A stretch of DNA of 64,000 bases from Sinorhizobium alkalisoli (GCF_008932245.1 NZ_CP034909.1:1178001-1242000), one strand, 5' to 3'; numbered from the stretch's first letter, positions 46,448-56,209 are shown. Translations and numbers: made by a program. Notes: generated by a model not told the origin, from the letters alone.

Positions 46448-48943
46448 GTGCCAACATTTTCGCCCAGCCTTGAAAAGGCGCTGCATCAGGCACTGACTTT
46501 TGCCAACGAGCGCCATCACGAATATGCGACGCTCGAGCACCTGTTGCTGGCATTGATCGACGATCCCGACGCGGCAGCCGTCATGGGCGCTTGCAACGTA
46601 AATCTCGACGCGCTTCGCAAGACCGTGACCGACTATGTCGACAACGAACTGTCGAACCTGGTCACCGGCTATGACGAGGATTCGAAGCCGACCGCCGGCT
46701 TTCAGCGCGTCATCCAGCGCGCCGTGATCCATGTGCAGTCCTCCGGCCGCGAGGAAGTGACCGGTGCCAACGTGCTCGTCGCAATCTTCGCCGAGCGCGA
46801 GAGCCATGCGGCCTATTTCCTGCAGGAGCAGGAGATGACGCGCTACGATGCGGTCAATTTCATCTCGCACGGCATCGGCAAGCGGCCGGGTAGTTCCGAG
46901 TCGCGGCCGGTGCGCGGCGCCGAAGATCAGGAATCCGAACAGAAGGCTTCGCGCGAGAGCGAGGAAGCCGCGCCGAAGAAGCAGCAGGATGCGCTTACCG
47001 CCTATTGTGTCAACCTCAATGAAAAGGCGAAATCCGGTAAGATCGATCCGCTTATCGGCCGCAATGCCGAGGTCAACCGCACGATCCAGGTGCTTTGCCG
47101 CAGGTCGAAGAACAATCCTCTCTATGTCGGTGATCCCGGCGTCGGCAAGACGGCGATTGCCGAGGGGCTCGCAAAACGCATCGTCGAGAAGCAGGTGCCG
47201 GAGGCGCTTCAGGATGCGACGATCTTCGCGCTCGACATGGGAACGCTCCTCGCCGGGACGCGCTACCGCGGCGACTTCGAGGAGCGGCTGAAGCAGGTGG
47301 TGAAGGAACTCGAAGAATATGCCGGAGCCGTGCTCTTCATCGACGAGATCCATACGGTCATCGGCGCGGGCGCAACGTCCGGCGGCGCAATGGACGCATC
47401 GAACCTCCTGAAGCCGGCGCTCTCCTCCGGCTCGATTCGCTGCATCGGTTCGACGACCTACAAGGAGTATCGCCAGTTCTTCGAGAAGGATCGGGCGCTG
47501 GTGCGCCGTTTCCAGAAGATCGATGTCAACGAGCCGACGGTCGCCGACGCGATCGAGATCATGAAGGGACTAAAGCCGTATTTCGAGGGCTATCACAACC
47601 TCAAGTACACGAATGACGCGATCCGGGCTGCCGTCGAGCTTTCCGCCCGCTATATCAACGACCGCAAGCTGCCGGACAAGGCGATCGACGTCATCGATGA
47701 ATCGGGTGCGGCCCAGATGCTCCTTCCCGCCAGCAAGCGGCGCAAGCTGATCACCGAAAAGGAGATCGAAGCGACGATCGCCACGATGGCGCGCATTCCG
47801 CCGAAGACGGTGTCCAAGGACGACGAGGCGGTGCTCGCCAATCTCGACAAGGAGCTTAGGTCGGTCGTCTATGGCCAGGATCTGGCGATCGAGGCGCTTG
47901 CCTCCTCGATCAAGCTCGCACGCGCCGGCCTGCGCGAGCCGAACAAGCCGATCGGCTGCTACATCTTTTCCGGCCCGACCGGTGTCGGCAAGACGGAGGT
48001 GGCCAAGCAACTGGCCGTGTCGCTCGGTGTCGAACTGCTGCGCTTCGACATGTCGGAATACATGGAGCGGCACACGGTTTCCCGCCTGCTCGGCGCTCCT
48101 CCCGGCTATGTGGGCTTCGACCAGGGCGGACTTCTGACCGACGGCGTCGACCAGCACCCGCACTGCGTGCTGCTTCTGGACGAGATCGAGAAGGCGCATC
48201 CGGACCTCTTCAACATTCTGCTGCAGGTCATGGATCACGGGTCTCTGACTGACCACAACGGCAAGAAGATCGACTTCCGCAACGTCATTCTGATCATGAC
48301 CACGAATGCTGGTGCCTCCGACATGGCAAGGCCGGCAATCGGCTTTGGATCGACCAAGCGGACAGACGAGGATATCGAGGCGCTGAACCGCCTGTTCACG
48401 CCGGAGTTCCGCAACCGTCTCGATGCCGTGATCCCGTTCAACTCGCTGCCGACACCTGTCATCCATCAGGTTGTGCAGAAGTTCGTCATGCAGCTCGAGA
48501 CGCAACTCGCCGAGCGCAACGTCACCTTTGACCTCGCGCCCGATGCGATCGCCTGGCTGGCGGAGAAAGGATACGACGAGAAGATGGGCGCGCGGCCGCT
48601 GGCGCGTGTCATCCAGGAGAACATAAAGAAGCCGCTGGCGGACGAAATCCTGTTCGGCAAGCTCAAGAAGGGCGGCGTCGTCAAGGTGACGATCGGCACG
48701 AAGGAGGACGGCAGCCAAGGACTGGTCCTCGACGCAGTGCCGGAGACGGCTCCGATAAAGCCGAAGGCGGAGGTATCGCGGCCGGCAAAGAGCGCCAAGC
48801 CGAAGAAGACGGAGGAAAAGGAAACCGTCGCCGCCGAGGCTGGCCCGAAGGCAAAACCGAAGAAAGCGGCAGCCAAGCCCGGTTCTTCGGATGGCGGTCC
48901 GCTGAAGGGACGGACGGTTCCGAAGGTTCCGCGCAAGAAGTGA
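46448..48943 (+). CDS. clpA: ATP-dependent Clp protease ATPase subunit ClpA
   Basis: Hexameric AAA+ unfoldase of 831 residues. Clp_N repeat domain (1-145), first AAA+ module with Walker A GDPGVGKTAIAEG and LFIDEIHTVIGAG, second with GPTGVGKTEVAKQ and LLLDEIEKAHPD. The ClpP-docking and D2-small domains follow. The last 65 residues are a Lys/Pro/Ala-rich tail (from about 766), which makes the protein longer than the E. coli ClpA of 758 residues. Coupled to clpS upstream. Confidence 0.97.
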   Translation: MPTFSPSLEKALHQALTFANERHHEYATLEHLLLALIDDPDAAAVMGACNVNLDALRKTVTDYVDNELSNLVTGYDEDSKPTAGFQRVIQRAVIHVQSSGREEVTGANVLVAIFAERESHAAYFLQEQEMTRYDAVNFISHGIGKRPGSSESRPVRGAEDQESEQKASRESEEAAPKKQQDALTAYCVNLNEKAKSGKIDPLIGRNAEVNRTIQVLCRRSKNNPLYVGDPGVGKTAIAEGLAKRIVEKQVPEALQDATIFALDMGTLLAGTRYRGDFEERLKQVVKELEEYAGAVLFIDEIHTVIGAGATSGGAMDASNLLKPALSSGSIRCIGSTTYKEYRQFFEKDRALVRRFQKIDVNEPTVADAIEIMKGLKPYFEGYHNLKYTNDAIRAAVELSARYINDRKLPDKAIDVIDESGAAQMLLPASKRRKLITEKEIEATIATMARIPPKTVSKDDEAVLANLDKELRSVVYGQDLAIEALASSIKLARAGLREPNKPIGCYIFSGPTGVGKTEVAKQLAVSLGVELLRFDMSEYMERHTVSRLLGAPPGYVGFDQGGLLTDGVDQHPHCVLLLDEIEKAHPDLFNILLQVMDHGSLTDHNGKKIDFRNVILIMTTNAGASDMARPAIGFGSTKRTDEDIEALNRLFTPEFRNRLDAVIPFNSLPTPVIHQVVQKFVMQLETQLAERNVTFDLAPDAIAWLAEKGYDEKMGARPLARVIQENIKKPLADEILFGKLKKGGVVKVTIGTKEDGSQGLVLDAVPETAPIKPKAEVSRPAKSAKPKKTEEKETVAAEAGPKAKPKKAAAKPGSSDGGPLKGRTVPKVPRKK

Positions 48944-48965
48944 CGCGATCGTGATTGTGCCTGAC

Positions 48966-48990
48966 GGTGCCGGTAGGATTACCCGGCACC
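48966..48990 (+). terminator. Weak terminator-like hairpin after clpA
   Basis: 8-bp stem GGTGCCGG/CCGGCACC (48966-48973 with 48983-48990), 22 bases after the clpA stop, followed by TTCAACGG without a T-run. Confidence 0.45.
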
Positions 48991-49099
48991 TTCAACGGTT
49001 CTGCTCAATGCGGCAGGGCAGAGGGGGTAAATCGGGGCACCAAACCTCAACCGCAGCTCTAAGTCTACTGTCATTCCCAACTGATCCCCCGGGATATCC

Positions 49100-49837
49100 A
49101 TGGAAGATGTTGAAGACGAACGGTCGTCCCTTGCCTGGTTCCTGAAGGGCGCGCGAGGGATTTGCAGCGTTCCGGCCGTGATCCTGATGCTGTCCTTCGT
49201 CGGCTTTTGCGCGCTCACGGTCCAGGCGGGCATCCCCCCGGAGCAGGTCGTCTTCATGACCGGTGCCGTCTGGGCTTTGCCGGCGAAGGTCATCCTCGTC
49301 AGCTCGGTACTCGGCGGCGCCAGCCTCGCGACGGCGTTCCTTGCCGTCACTCTGTCGTCGGTCCGGCTGATGCCGATGGTTGCGGCGCTCGTTCCCGAAC
49401 TGCGCGGGCCGAAAACACCGACCTGGGTACTCCTGGTGCTGTCTCATTTTATTGCGATCACCGCCTGGGTCTTCGCGATGGAGCGAATCCATGAGGTGCC
49501 GCGCAACCGCCGTGTCACGTTTTTCGCGGGTTTCGGCATCACGCTGGTTGCCGCCAATATGGTCCTGGTCGGGGTCGTCTATCATCTCGTCGCGGAATTC
49601 CCGCCGATCGTCGCCGGCTGCCTGTTCTTCCTGACGCCCGTCTATTTCCTTGCCTCGATCTGGCATTCGGCGCGCCACCCCGTCGTCTACGTGGCGCTTG
49701 CCGCCGGTCTCGTCGCCGGGCCGCTGTTCTACTGGATCGCTCCGGAGTTCGATATCCTGCTTGCCGGCGTCGGCGGCGGAACGGTCGCCTGGGCCGGCGA
49801 ACGCCTGTGGCGCTTGCGGCGGGAGGCGGGCGCGTGA
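49100..49837 (+). CDS. AzlC family amino-acid permease
   Basis: Membrane protein of 245 residues with about seven hydrophobic segments. The AzlC signature region is FVGFCALTVQAGIPPEQVVFMT and WALPAKVILVSSVLGGAS with the conserved AxP turn. AzlC proteins pair with AzlD to export branched-chain amino acids or analogues. Its stop overlaps the GTG start of the AzlD-like gene by four bases, so the two subunits are translated together. Confidence 0.9.
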   Translation: MEDVEDERSSLAWFLKGARGICSVPAVILMLSFVGFCALTVQAGIPPEQVVFMTGAVWALPAKVILVSSVLGGASLATAFLAVTLSSVRLMPMVAALVPELRGPKTPTWVLLVLSHFIAITAWVFAMERIHEVPRNRRVTFFAGFGITLVAANMVLVGVVYHLVAEFPPIVAGCLFFLTPVYFLASIWHSARHPVVYVALAAGLVAGPLFYWIAPEFDILLAGVGGGTVAWAGERLWRLRREAGA

Positions 49838-50178
49838 ACTGGCTGGAGGGGTGGTGGGCCTATGCCTTCATCGCGATTGCCGGCTGGCTCGCCACGGATA
49901 TCTGGCGATGGCTGGGCGTGATTGCCGGCAAGCAGCTCCGCGACGATTCCGAGGCGTTGAACTGGGTGAGGGCGGTGGCGACCGCGCTGGTCGCGGCCGT
50001 GATCGCGAAGCTGATCCTCTTTCCGACCGGGGTGCTTGCGCAATCGCCGCTGTGGCTGCGGCTGAGCGCCGTCTTTCTCGGCGCCCTTGCGTTTTTTCTC
50101 GCCCGCCAAAAGCCGATCGCCGGCATCGCGACGGCGATCGCGGTTCTCGCCGCCGGACTCTGGTGGCTGGGATTCTGA
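49834..50178 (+). CDS. AzlD family transporter small subunit
   Basis: Protein of 114 residues with four hydrophobic segments (AYAFIAIAGWLATDIWRWLGV, VRAVATALVAAVIAKLILFP split here, SAVFLGALAFFLA, AIAVLAAGLWW). It matches AzlD by size, fold and partner. GTG start at 49834 overlaps the azlC stop (GTGA). Only two bases separate it from the convergent HIT gene. Confidence 0.88.
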   Translation: MNWLEGWWAYAFIAIAGWLATDIWRWLGVIAGKQLRDDSEALNWVRAVATALVAAVIAKLILFPTGVLAQSPLWLRLSAVFLGALAFFLARQKPIAGIATAIAVLAAGLWWLGF

Positions 50179-50180
50179 CC

Positions 50181-50600
50181 CTACAGCGCCTGCCGGATCT
50201 TCTCCGCATTTGCGGCCAGCACGTCGCCGTCTACCATCTGTCCGGAATGCGGTTTCAGCGGAACGCCCGCCCTGCGGGGAATGACATGGAAATGCAGGTG
50301 GAAAACCGACTGGCCGGCCGGGGCCTCATTGAACTGCATGACGGTGACGCCATCCGCGTCGAAGGCCTGCTTCGCCGCGATGGCGACCTTCTGAACCGTC
50401 GCGATCAAGGCGGGTAGGCTGGCTGTGTCCGCGTCGAGAAGGTTGCGGGACGGGGCCTTGGGCAATACCAGCACATGCCCTTCCGCCTGCGGCATGACGT
50501 CCATGAACGCCACCGTCGCATCGTCTTCATAGACCCGATGGGAGGGGATCTCGCCGCGCAGGATCTTGGCAAAGATATTGCTGGTGTCATAACCGCTCAT
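50181..50600 (-). CDS. HIT family nucleotide-binding hydrolase
   Basis: Protein of 139 residues of the Hint/HinT branch. The histidine triad is HLHFHVIP, and the N-terminal SNIFAKILRGEIPSHRVYED is typical. Acts on purine nucleoside phosphoramidates or adenylylated products; the natural substrate is unknown. It is 51 bases downstream of the DUF482 gene on the same strand, so it may be the last gene of that transcript. Confidence 0.93.
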   Translation of the reverse strand: MSGYDTSNIFAKILRGEIPSHRVYEDDATVAFMDVMPQAEGHVLVLPKAPSRNLLDADTASLPALIATVQKVAIAAKQAFDADGVTVMQFNEAPAGQSVFHLHFHVIPRRAGVPLKPHSGQMVDGDVLAANAEKIRQAL

Positions 50601-50651
50601 GTCACGTCCTCTTGTTGGTGCGCGGCGGATATTTCGGCGCCGCTCGTCGTC

Positions 50652-51833
50652 TCATTGTTGATCGCCTTTGCGGAAGGGACCGTGTTCCGCAAGGAATTCG
50701 CCAGTCTCTTCCACATCGCGGCGTTCCCGTTCAAGGTAGTCCGCGACCGCCCGCGCCAGTCCGGGATGGGTGATGAAGTGGGCCGAATGGGTCGTCACCG
50801 GCATATAGCCGCGCGCCAGCTTGTGCTCGCCCTGCGCTCCGGCCTCTACCCGCTGCAGGCCCCGGGCGATCGCAAAGTCGATCGCCTGGTGATAGCAGAC
50901 CTCGAAATGCAGGAAGGGGTGATGCTCGATGCAGCCCCAGTGTCGTCCGTATAGCGCCTCGCCGCCGATGAAGTTGATTGCGCCGGCGATGTACCGGCCG
51001 GCGCGCTTGGCCATGACCAGCAGGATGTCGTCGGCCATCCGTTCGCCGATCAGGGAATAGAAGTCGCGCGTCAGATAGGGACGTCCCCATTTGCGCCCGC
51101 CCGTGTCCATGTAGAAGGCGAAGAACTGGTCCCATATGGCTTCGGTCAGGTCGCTGCCGGTAAGCCAATCGATCGTGATTCCATGTTCGACGGCAGTGCG
51201 GCGCTCCTTCTTCAGCGCCTTGCGCTTTCGCGACGCCAGGGTCGCGAGAAAGTCGTCATGCGAGCTATAGCCCGCATTCATGAAATGAAACTGCTGGTCC
51301 GTCCGGTGCAGGAAACCGGCCCGCTCGAAGGCCGGCATCTCCTCGGCAGGAACGAAGGCCACATGGGCGGAGGAGACGCCGTGTCGGCGCGTGAGTTCCT
51401 TGAGGCCCGCGGCCAGCGCCTCCCGCACCGGCCGGGGATCGGTGCCGTCGGCCGCCAGCAGGCGCGGTCCCGTGACCGGCGTGAAAGGCACCGAACACTG
51501 CAATTTCGGATAATAGCGCCCCCCCGCCTGTTCGAAGGCATTCGCCCAGCCATGGTCGAAGACATATTCGCCCTGGCTATGGTTCTTCATGTAGCAGACG
51601 AGGCCACCGGTGATGGATCCGCCCGCATTCTCGATCAGCAGATGTTGCCCCAGCCAGCCCGTCTGCGCCGTCGCCGAGCCGGATTGCTCCAGCGCCGACA
51701 GATAGGCATGCGAGATAAACGGGTTATAGGGCGTGCCAGCATGCGCTTTCGACGCCCCGGCAAGCCGATCCCACTTCGCCGGCGGAATCGCGGTGAACGA
51801 ATGCTCGATGCGGATGGTGATCGCGTCTGACAT
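50652..51833 (-). CDS. DUF482/GNAT-like N-acetyltransferase
   Basis: Protein of 393 residues belonging to the FemAB-related DUF482 group: NPFISHAYLSALEQSG in the N-terminus, SSAHVAFVPAEEMPAFE and the FHFMNAGYSSHDDFLATLASRKRKALKKERR core, and YMPVTTHSAHFITHP near the end. These proteins are thought to be peptidoglycan- or polypeptide-modifying acyltransferases, but no member is well characterised. It lies 4 bases after the glycerophosphodiesterase gene. Confidence 0.82.
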   Translation of the reverse strand: MSDAITIRIEHSFTAIPPAKWDRLAGASKAHAGTPYNPFISHAYLSALEQSGSATAQTGWLGQHLLIENAGGSITGGLVCYMKNHSQGEYVFDHGWANAFEQAGGRYYPKLQCSVPFTPVTGPRLLAADGTDPRPVREALAAGLKELTRRHGVSSAHVAFVPAEEMPAFERAGFLHRTDQQFHFMNAGYSSHDDFLATLASRKRKALKKERRTAVEHGITIDWLTGSDLTEAIWDQFFAFYMDTGGRKWGRPYLTRDFYSLIGERMADDILLVMAKRAGRYIAGAINFIGGEALYGRHWGCIEHHPFLHFEVCYHQAIDFAIARGLQRVEAGAQGEHKLARGYMPVTTHSAHFITHPGLARAVADYLERERRDVEETGEFLAEHGPFRKGDQQ

Positions 51834-51837
51834 GACC

Positions 51838-52563
51838 TTAGGAAACCATGGTCTCCCGTGGATCGAAACCCTCGAATGTCATTTGATCGGCATGGGCGAA
51901 GGTATGCTCCTGCGCCCGCCGGTCGCGCACGGTCCAGGTGATGACCGTGCAGCCGAGGGTACGCTCCTTGGTGATGAACGGGTTCGGCAGGTCGCCGTAG
52001 AAATAGGAAATGAAATCCAGGCCGAACTGCATCGCTTCTTCGTGCACGAAGAAGGTTTCCGGTCTGGAGCCTTCGGCGGTCAGGCCGAGCGGATAGGGGG
52101 CGTCGAGCGCCCTCAGGTCCTTGAGCAGCCAATGGTCGAAGCTCATCAGCGCCACGGGCCCCTTGTATCCCTCAAGCGTGTCGAGCACGGCTGCCGCAAA
52201 GCCCTCGTCGTCGCCCTTCCGGCCCTTGAGTTCGAGGACGAGCGGTACGCGCCCGGCTACGAGCCGGAGGAGTTGCGACAATGTCGGCACCTTGTCCGCG
52301 GTGCCTCCGACGGAGAGGAGGGCGAGTTCTCCGGCCGTTTTCGCCCGGATATCCCCCTTCAGCCCGCAGAGACGCCGCAGGTCGTCATCATGGAAAACGA
52401 CCGGGATGCTATCGGCTGTATATTGCAGGTCGCACTCGATCGCGAAGCCCGCCTCGACGGCGCGGGCGAAGGCCGAAAGCGTGTTCTCCCAGACCTCGCG
52501 GTTCATGTCGTGATAGCCGCGATGCGCGATCGGCTGCGTCTTGAGAAAGGACGTGTCCTTCAT
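51838..52563 (-). CDS. Glycerophosphodiester phosphodiesterase
   Basis: Protein of 241 residues with a GDPD TIM barrel. The catalytic residues are in AHRGYHDMNREVWENTLSAF (His-Arg and Glu-Asn), ECDLQYTADSIPVVFHDDDL (the Glu/Asp metal site and catalytic His), and LELKG. Hydrolyses glycerophosphodiesters to glycerol 3-phosphate plus alcohol. No signal peptide, so cytoplasmic (UgpQ-like). The short ATG at 52563 is chosen because longer frames run into ridA in antisense. Confidence 0.92.
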   Translation of the reverse strand: MKDTSFLKTQPIAHRGYHDMNREVWENTLSAFARAVEAGFAIECDLQYTADSIPVVFHDDDLRRLCGLKGDIRAKTAGELALLSVGGTADKVPTLSQLLRLVAGRVPLVLELKGRKGDDEGFAAAVLDTLEGYKGPVALMSFDHWLLKDLRALDAPYPLGLTAEGSRPETFFVHEEAMQFGLDFISYFYGDLPNPFITKERTLGCTVITWTVRDRRAQEHTFAHADQMTFEGFDPRETMVS

Positions 52564-52576
52564 GGTGGCGCCCCGA

Positions 52577-53044
52577 TCAGGCGATCTCGAGGATGGCATC
52601 GATCTCGACCGCCGCATTGAAGGGCAGGGAGGCCATGCCGACCGCGGCGCGCGCGTGCTTGCCGGCTTCGCCGAGCACATTCGCCAGGAGATTCGAGGCG
52701 CCGTTGATGACGAGATGTTGTTCGGTGAACTCCGGTGTTGAGGCGACGAAGCCGTTGATTTTGACGAGGCGCCGAATGCGCCCGAGATCGCCGCCGAGCG
52801 CGGCCTTTGCCTGCGCCAGGATGTTGATCGCGCAGAGCTCAGCCGCCCGCTGCGCCGCCGCGACATCGACATCCTTGCCCACATGACCCGTGACCGCGAC
52901 CTTGCCGGCTTCCATGGGCAATTGCCCGGAAATATAGAGCGTCGAGCCGGTGACGACGAATGGAACGTAGTTCGCGACAGGCGCGACCGCCTGCGGAAGC
53001 ACGATACCGAGTTCGTTGAGGCGCGTTTCGATCTCTGCGGACAT
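52577..53044 (-). CDS. RidA (YjgF/YER057c) family protein
   Basis: Protein of 155 residues. Family features are TLYISGQLPME, the GDLGRIRRLVKINGFVAS block and a C-terminal GMASLPFNAAVEIDAILEI where the substrate-binding Arg is replaced (family members bind enamine/imine with an Arg in the second block). The missing arginine suggests it belongs to a Rid subgroup other than archetypal RidA. Thirteen bases separate it from the glycerophosphodiesterase gene. First gene of this minus-strand run; divergent from the EipB-like gene. Confidence 0.85.
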   Translation of the reverse strand: MSAEIETRLNELGIVLPQAVAPVANYVPFVVTGSTLYISGQLPMEAGKVAVTGHVGKDVDVAAAQRAAELCAINILAQAKAALGGDLGRIRRLVKINGFVASTPEFTEQHLVINGASNLLANVLGEAGKHARAAVGMASLPFNAAVEIDAILEIA

Positions 53045-53177
53045 AGAGGGCTCCGTTGTTGTCTTTTGTGATAAAATCCGTCATGCAGGCAGGGTGGGCT
53101 CGATCCAGGTGGCGTCGCCTTGTTTCTGCCGAACGTTTGTTTAACGCATCGCCGCCGAGTCCAACAGGAGGAAACGG

Positions 53178-53999
53178 ATGTTTCGTAAAGGCCTCGGCCT
53201 GGTCGCTCTCTCGGGCGCCTGGCTCGCTGCGGCGGCCGCGGCCGGCGTGGCCAATGCCAGTACGCTCGCACCTCACCGCGCCGTCTACGACCTTGAGCTG
53301 AAGGACGCATCCGAACGTTCCGGCATCAGCGGAATGTACGGGCGCATGGTCTACGAGTTCAACGGTTCCGCCTGCGAAGGGTACACGGTCAGCTTCCGCT
53401 TCGTGACCCAGGTGGACACGGGCGAAGAAGTTCGCATGACCGACCAGCAGACGACCACCTTCGAGGATATGAGAACCGGCAGCTTCCGATTTCTGACGCG
53501 TTCCTTTACCGACGAGAAGCTGGACAAGGAAGTGCGCGGAAGTGCGCATGAGGAGACGTCCGGCGTCAAGGTGGAACTGACCGTACCCGATAGGCGCGAA
53601 GTGGCGCTGGCCGCAAGTCGATTTCCGACCGAGCACATGCTGGAGGTCATCGAGCGGGCCAAGAGGGGCGAGACCTTCTTCGAGGCGCGCATCTTCGATG
53701 GCTCCGATTCGGGTGACAAGACGCTGATCACTTCCACCTTCGTGGGCAAGGCCCGCAAGCCGGAGCCGAACGACGTGGACGCCGGCAGAGCCGGCGAGCT
53801 CGCAGGCGAAAGTTACTGGCCGGTGACGATCTCCTACTTCAACGATGAAGCGACGGGCGATGCCGTGCCCATCTACCGCATGTCCTTCAAGCTCTACGAG
53901 AATGGCGTCACCCGCGATTTGACGATGGACTACGGAGACTTCGTCCTGGCCGGCAGGCTTGCCGACCTCGAAGTCTTCAAGGCGGAAGAGTGCAAATAA
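53178..53999 (+). CDS. EipB-like periplasmic envelope-integrity protein (DUF1849)
   Basis: Protein of 273 residues. An N-terminal signal peptide is seen (MFRKGLGLVALSG to about AANA near residue 27). Two conserved cysteines, Cys66 and Cys272, match the disulfide described in Brucella EipB, and the length and layout of the beta-rich body (YDLELKDASERSGISGMYGR, PVTISYFNDEATG) fit DUF1849. The role in Brucella is envelope integrity. GGAGG precedes the ATG. Confidence 0.87.
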   Translation: MFRKGLGLVALSGAWLAAAAAAGVANASTLAPHRAVYDLELKDASERSGISGMYGRMVYEFNGSACEGYTVSFRFVTQVDTGEEVRMTDQQTTTFEDMRTGSFRFLTRSFTDEKLDKEVRGSAHEETSGVKVELTVPDRREVALAASRFPTEHMLEVIERAKRGETFFEARIFDGSDSGDKTLITSTFVGKARKPEPNDVDAGRAGELAGESYWPVTISYFNDEATGDAVPIYRMSFKLYENGVTRDLTMDYGDFVLAGRLADLEVFKAEECK

Positions 54000-54211
54000 A
54001 GCAGGCCACCGCAAAAGCAGATAATGCGAGGCGCTGCAGGGCAAATCGGACTTCCTGTCTTGATTTATCGGATGGTAGCGGCTAAGGGGCTGTCCATTCC
54101 ACACGTGAGGCATGGGATTGTCCGGGAGAAATCCGGATCGTTCCGCCGGTGGGCGCAGTAAGATGCGTTCGACGCCTTGCGGAGGTTCAACCGGAAAAGG
54201 AGAATAAGGGC
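54000..54211 (+). promoter_or_regulatory. Leader/promoter region of rpsB
   Basis: 212 bases between the EipB-like gene and rpsB, in an AT-richer context than the neighbours. It should hold the rpsB promoter and a 5' leader; AAAGGAG lies 10 bases before the ATG. I cannot identify a defined S2-binding leader fold by eye. Confidence 0.35.
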
Positions 54212-54979
54212 ATGGCATTGCCTGATTTTAGCATGCGCCAGCTTCTCGAAGCAGGCGTTCACTTCGGTCACCAGACGCATCGCTGGAACCCGAAGATGAA
54301 GCCGTACATCTTCGGCGACCGCAACAACGTTCACATCATCGACCTCGCTCAGACCGTACCGATGCTGTCGCGCGCCCTCCAGGTCGTCAGCGACACCGTC
54401 GCCAGCGGCGGCCGCGTGCTCTTCGTTGGCACCAAGCGCCAGGCTTCGGAAATCATCGCTGACGCTGCAAAGCGCTCCGCCCAGTACTACGTCAACGCGC
54501 GCTGGCTCGGCGGCATGATGACCAACTGGAAGACGATCTCCAACTCGATCCAGCGCCTGCGTAAGCTCGACGAGATTCTCGCTTCCGAAGCTTCCGGCTT
54601 CACGAAGAAGGAGCGCCTGAACCTCGAGCGCGAGCGCGAAAAGCTGAACCGTGCGCTCGGTGGTATCCGCGACATGGGCGGCACGCCGGACCTGATGTTC
54701 ATCATCGACACCAACAAGGAATCGATCGCCATCGAAGAAGCCAAGCGCCTTGGCATTCCAGTGGTTGCCATCATCGACTCCAATTGCGATCCGGACCAGA
54801 TCGACTATCCGATCCCCGGCAATGACGACGCTTCGCGTGCGATCGCCCTTTACTGCGATCTCGTTGCCCGCGCGGCGATCGACGGCATTGCGCGTCAGCA
54901 GGGCGCTGCCGGCCGCGATCTCGGCGCCTCCGAAGAGGTTCCGGTCGAGCCGGCTCTCGACGAATCGTCCGAAGCCTGA
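54212..54979 (+). CDS. rpsB: 30S ribosomal protein S2
   Basis: Ribosomal protein of 255 residues: [22 protein letters not shown] near the start, [21 protein letters not shown] and [18 protein letters not shown] further on. First gene of the rpsB-tsf pair. The ATG at 54212 follows AAAGGAG; an in-frame GTG-type start at 54149 would add 21 unconserved residues. Confidence 0.98.
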   Translation: MALPDFSMRQLLEAGVHFGHQTHRWNPKMKPYIFGDRNNVHIIDLAQTVPMLSRALQVVSDTVASGGRVLFVGTKRQASEIIADAAKRSAQYYVNARWLGGMMTNWKTISNSIQRLRKLDEILASEASGFTKKERLNLEREREKLNRALGGIRDMGGTPDLMFIIDTNKESIAIEEAKRLGIPVVAIIDSNCDPDQIDYPIPGNDDASRAIALYCDLVARAAIDGIARQQGAAGRDLGASEEVPVEPALDESSEA

Positions 54980-55027
54980 TCGGGAGGCCGGCAGCTATTG
55001 CTGCCGCACCCCTTGAATTGTTCGGAC

Positions 55028-55068
55028 GAGGCCGTTTCTGATGGAAATCTGAACGGCCTCGTTCTTTT
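55028..55068 (+). terminator. Rho-independent terminator after rpsB
   Basis: Perfect 9-bp stem GAGGCCGTT/AACGGCCTC (55028-55036 with 55052-55060), then GTTCTTTT. It lies 48 bases after rpsB and 162 bases before tsf, so tsf either has its own promoter or depends on read-through. Confidence 0.85.
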
Positions 55069-55230
55069 CAGCCGGGAATGGCGCGGCTTGATTCGAAAAA
55101 GTTTCCCGCACCGCACCATGATGGCGACGTCATCACGGTGTCACATCGACAGGCCATTCCCTGCCAAACCTTCTGGCACGGCGCCACTTTGCGGTTGGCG
55201 CGCCAGCGAAACAGATGAAGAGGCATGAAG

Positions 55231-56154
55231 ATGACTGTTACTGCCGCGATGGTGAAGGATCTGCGCGAGAAGACCGGCGCAGGCATGATGGATTGCAAGA
55301 AGGCGCTTGCTGAAACCAACGGCGACATGGAAGCCGCAGTCGACTGGCTGCGCGCCAGGGGCATCGCGAAGGCCGACAAGAAGTCCGGCCGCACCGCTGC
55401 CGAAGGTCTCGTGGGCATCGCCAGCGCCGGCAACAAGGCCGTTGTCGTCGAAATCAATTCCGAGACCGACTTCGTCGCTCGCAACGACGCCTTTCAGGAC
55501 CTCGTCCGCGGCGTCGCCAGCGTCGCGCTCGGTACGGACGGCAGCGTTGAGGCCGTTGCCAACGCGACCTATCCGGCCACCGGCAAGTCTGTGGAAGAAA
55601 CCATCAAGGACGCGATTGCGACGATCGGCGAGAACATGACGCTGCGTCGTTCCGCCCTGCTCGCTGTCGAGGATGGCGTTGTCGCGACCTACATCCATAA
55701 TGCCGCCGGCGATGGTATCGGCAAGCTTGGGGTTCTGGTCGCGCTGAAGTCCACGGGCGACAAGGAAGCGCTGAACGCCATTGGCCGCCAGGTCGCCATG
55801 CACGTCGCGGCGACCAACCCGCTTGCCGTGCGCCCGAGCGAGATCGATCCGGCGGTTGCCGAACGTGAGCGCAACGTCTTCATCGAGCAGTCGCGCGCTT
55901 CGGGCAAGCCGGACAACATCATCGAGAAGATGGTGGAGGGTCGCATGCGCAAGTTCTTCGAGGAAGTCGCGCTTCTCTCGCAGGCTTTCGTGATGAACCC
56001 CGACCAGACCGTTGAAGCAGCCCTCAAGGAGGCCGAAAAGAGCGTCGGCGCGCCGATCGAGGTAACGGGCATCGCTCGCCTGCTGCTCGGCGAAGGCGTG
56101 CAGAAAGAAGAGTCCGACTTCGCAGCCGAAGTGGCGGCCGCCGCCAAGGGTTGA
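55231..56154 (+). CDS. tsf: Elongation factor Ts
   Basis: Guanine-nucleotide exchange factor for EF-Tu, 307 residues: N-terminal UBA-like region [19 protein letters not shown] with the TDFVARND signature and the C-terminal core. I choose the second ATG (55231), which gives MTVTAAMV and has AGAGG seven bases upstream; the ATG at 55225 would leave only one base of spacing. Followed by a hairpin. Confidence 0.97.
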   Translation: MTVTAAMVKDLREKTGAGMMDCKKALAETNGDMEAAVDWLRARGIAKADKKSGRTAAEGLVGIASAGNKAVVVEINSETDFVARNDAFQDLVRGVASVALGTDGSVEAVANATYPATGKSVEETIKDAIATIGENMTLRRSALLAVEDGVVATYIHNAAGDGIGKLGVLVALKSTGDKEALNAIGRQVAMHVAATNPLAVRPSEIDPAVAERERNVFIEQSRASGKPDNIIEKMVEGRMRKFFEEVALLSQAFVMNPDQTVEAALKEAEKSVGAPIEVTGIARLLLGEGVQKEESDFAAEVAAAAKG

Positions 56155-56181
56155 TTTCTTCTTCCCGAATGGGAAAAGCTC

Positions 56182-56209
56182 AGGGCATCGCGTGACAACG
56201 CGGTGCCCT
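56182..56209 (+). terminator. Terminator-like hairpin after tsf
   Basis: 11-bp stem AGGGCATCGCG/CGCGGTGCCCT (56182-56192 with 56199-56209; one wobble), loop of six bases, followed by TCGTG. Poor T-run, so transcription into pyrH may continue in part. Confidence 0.6.
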
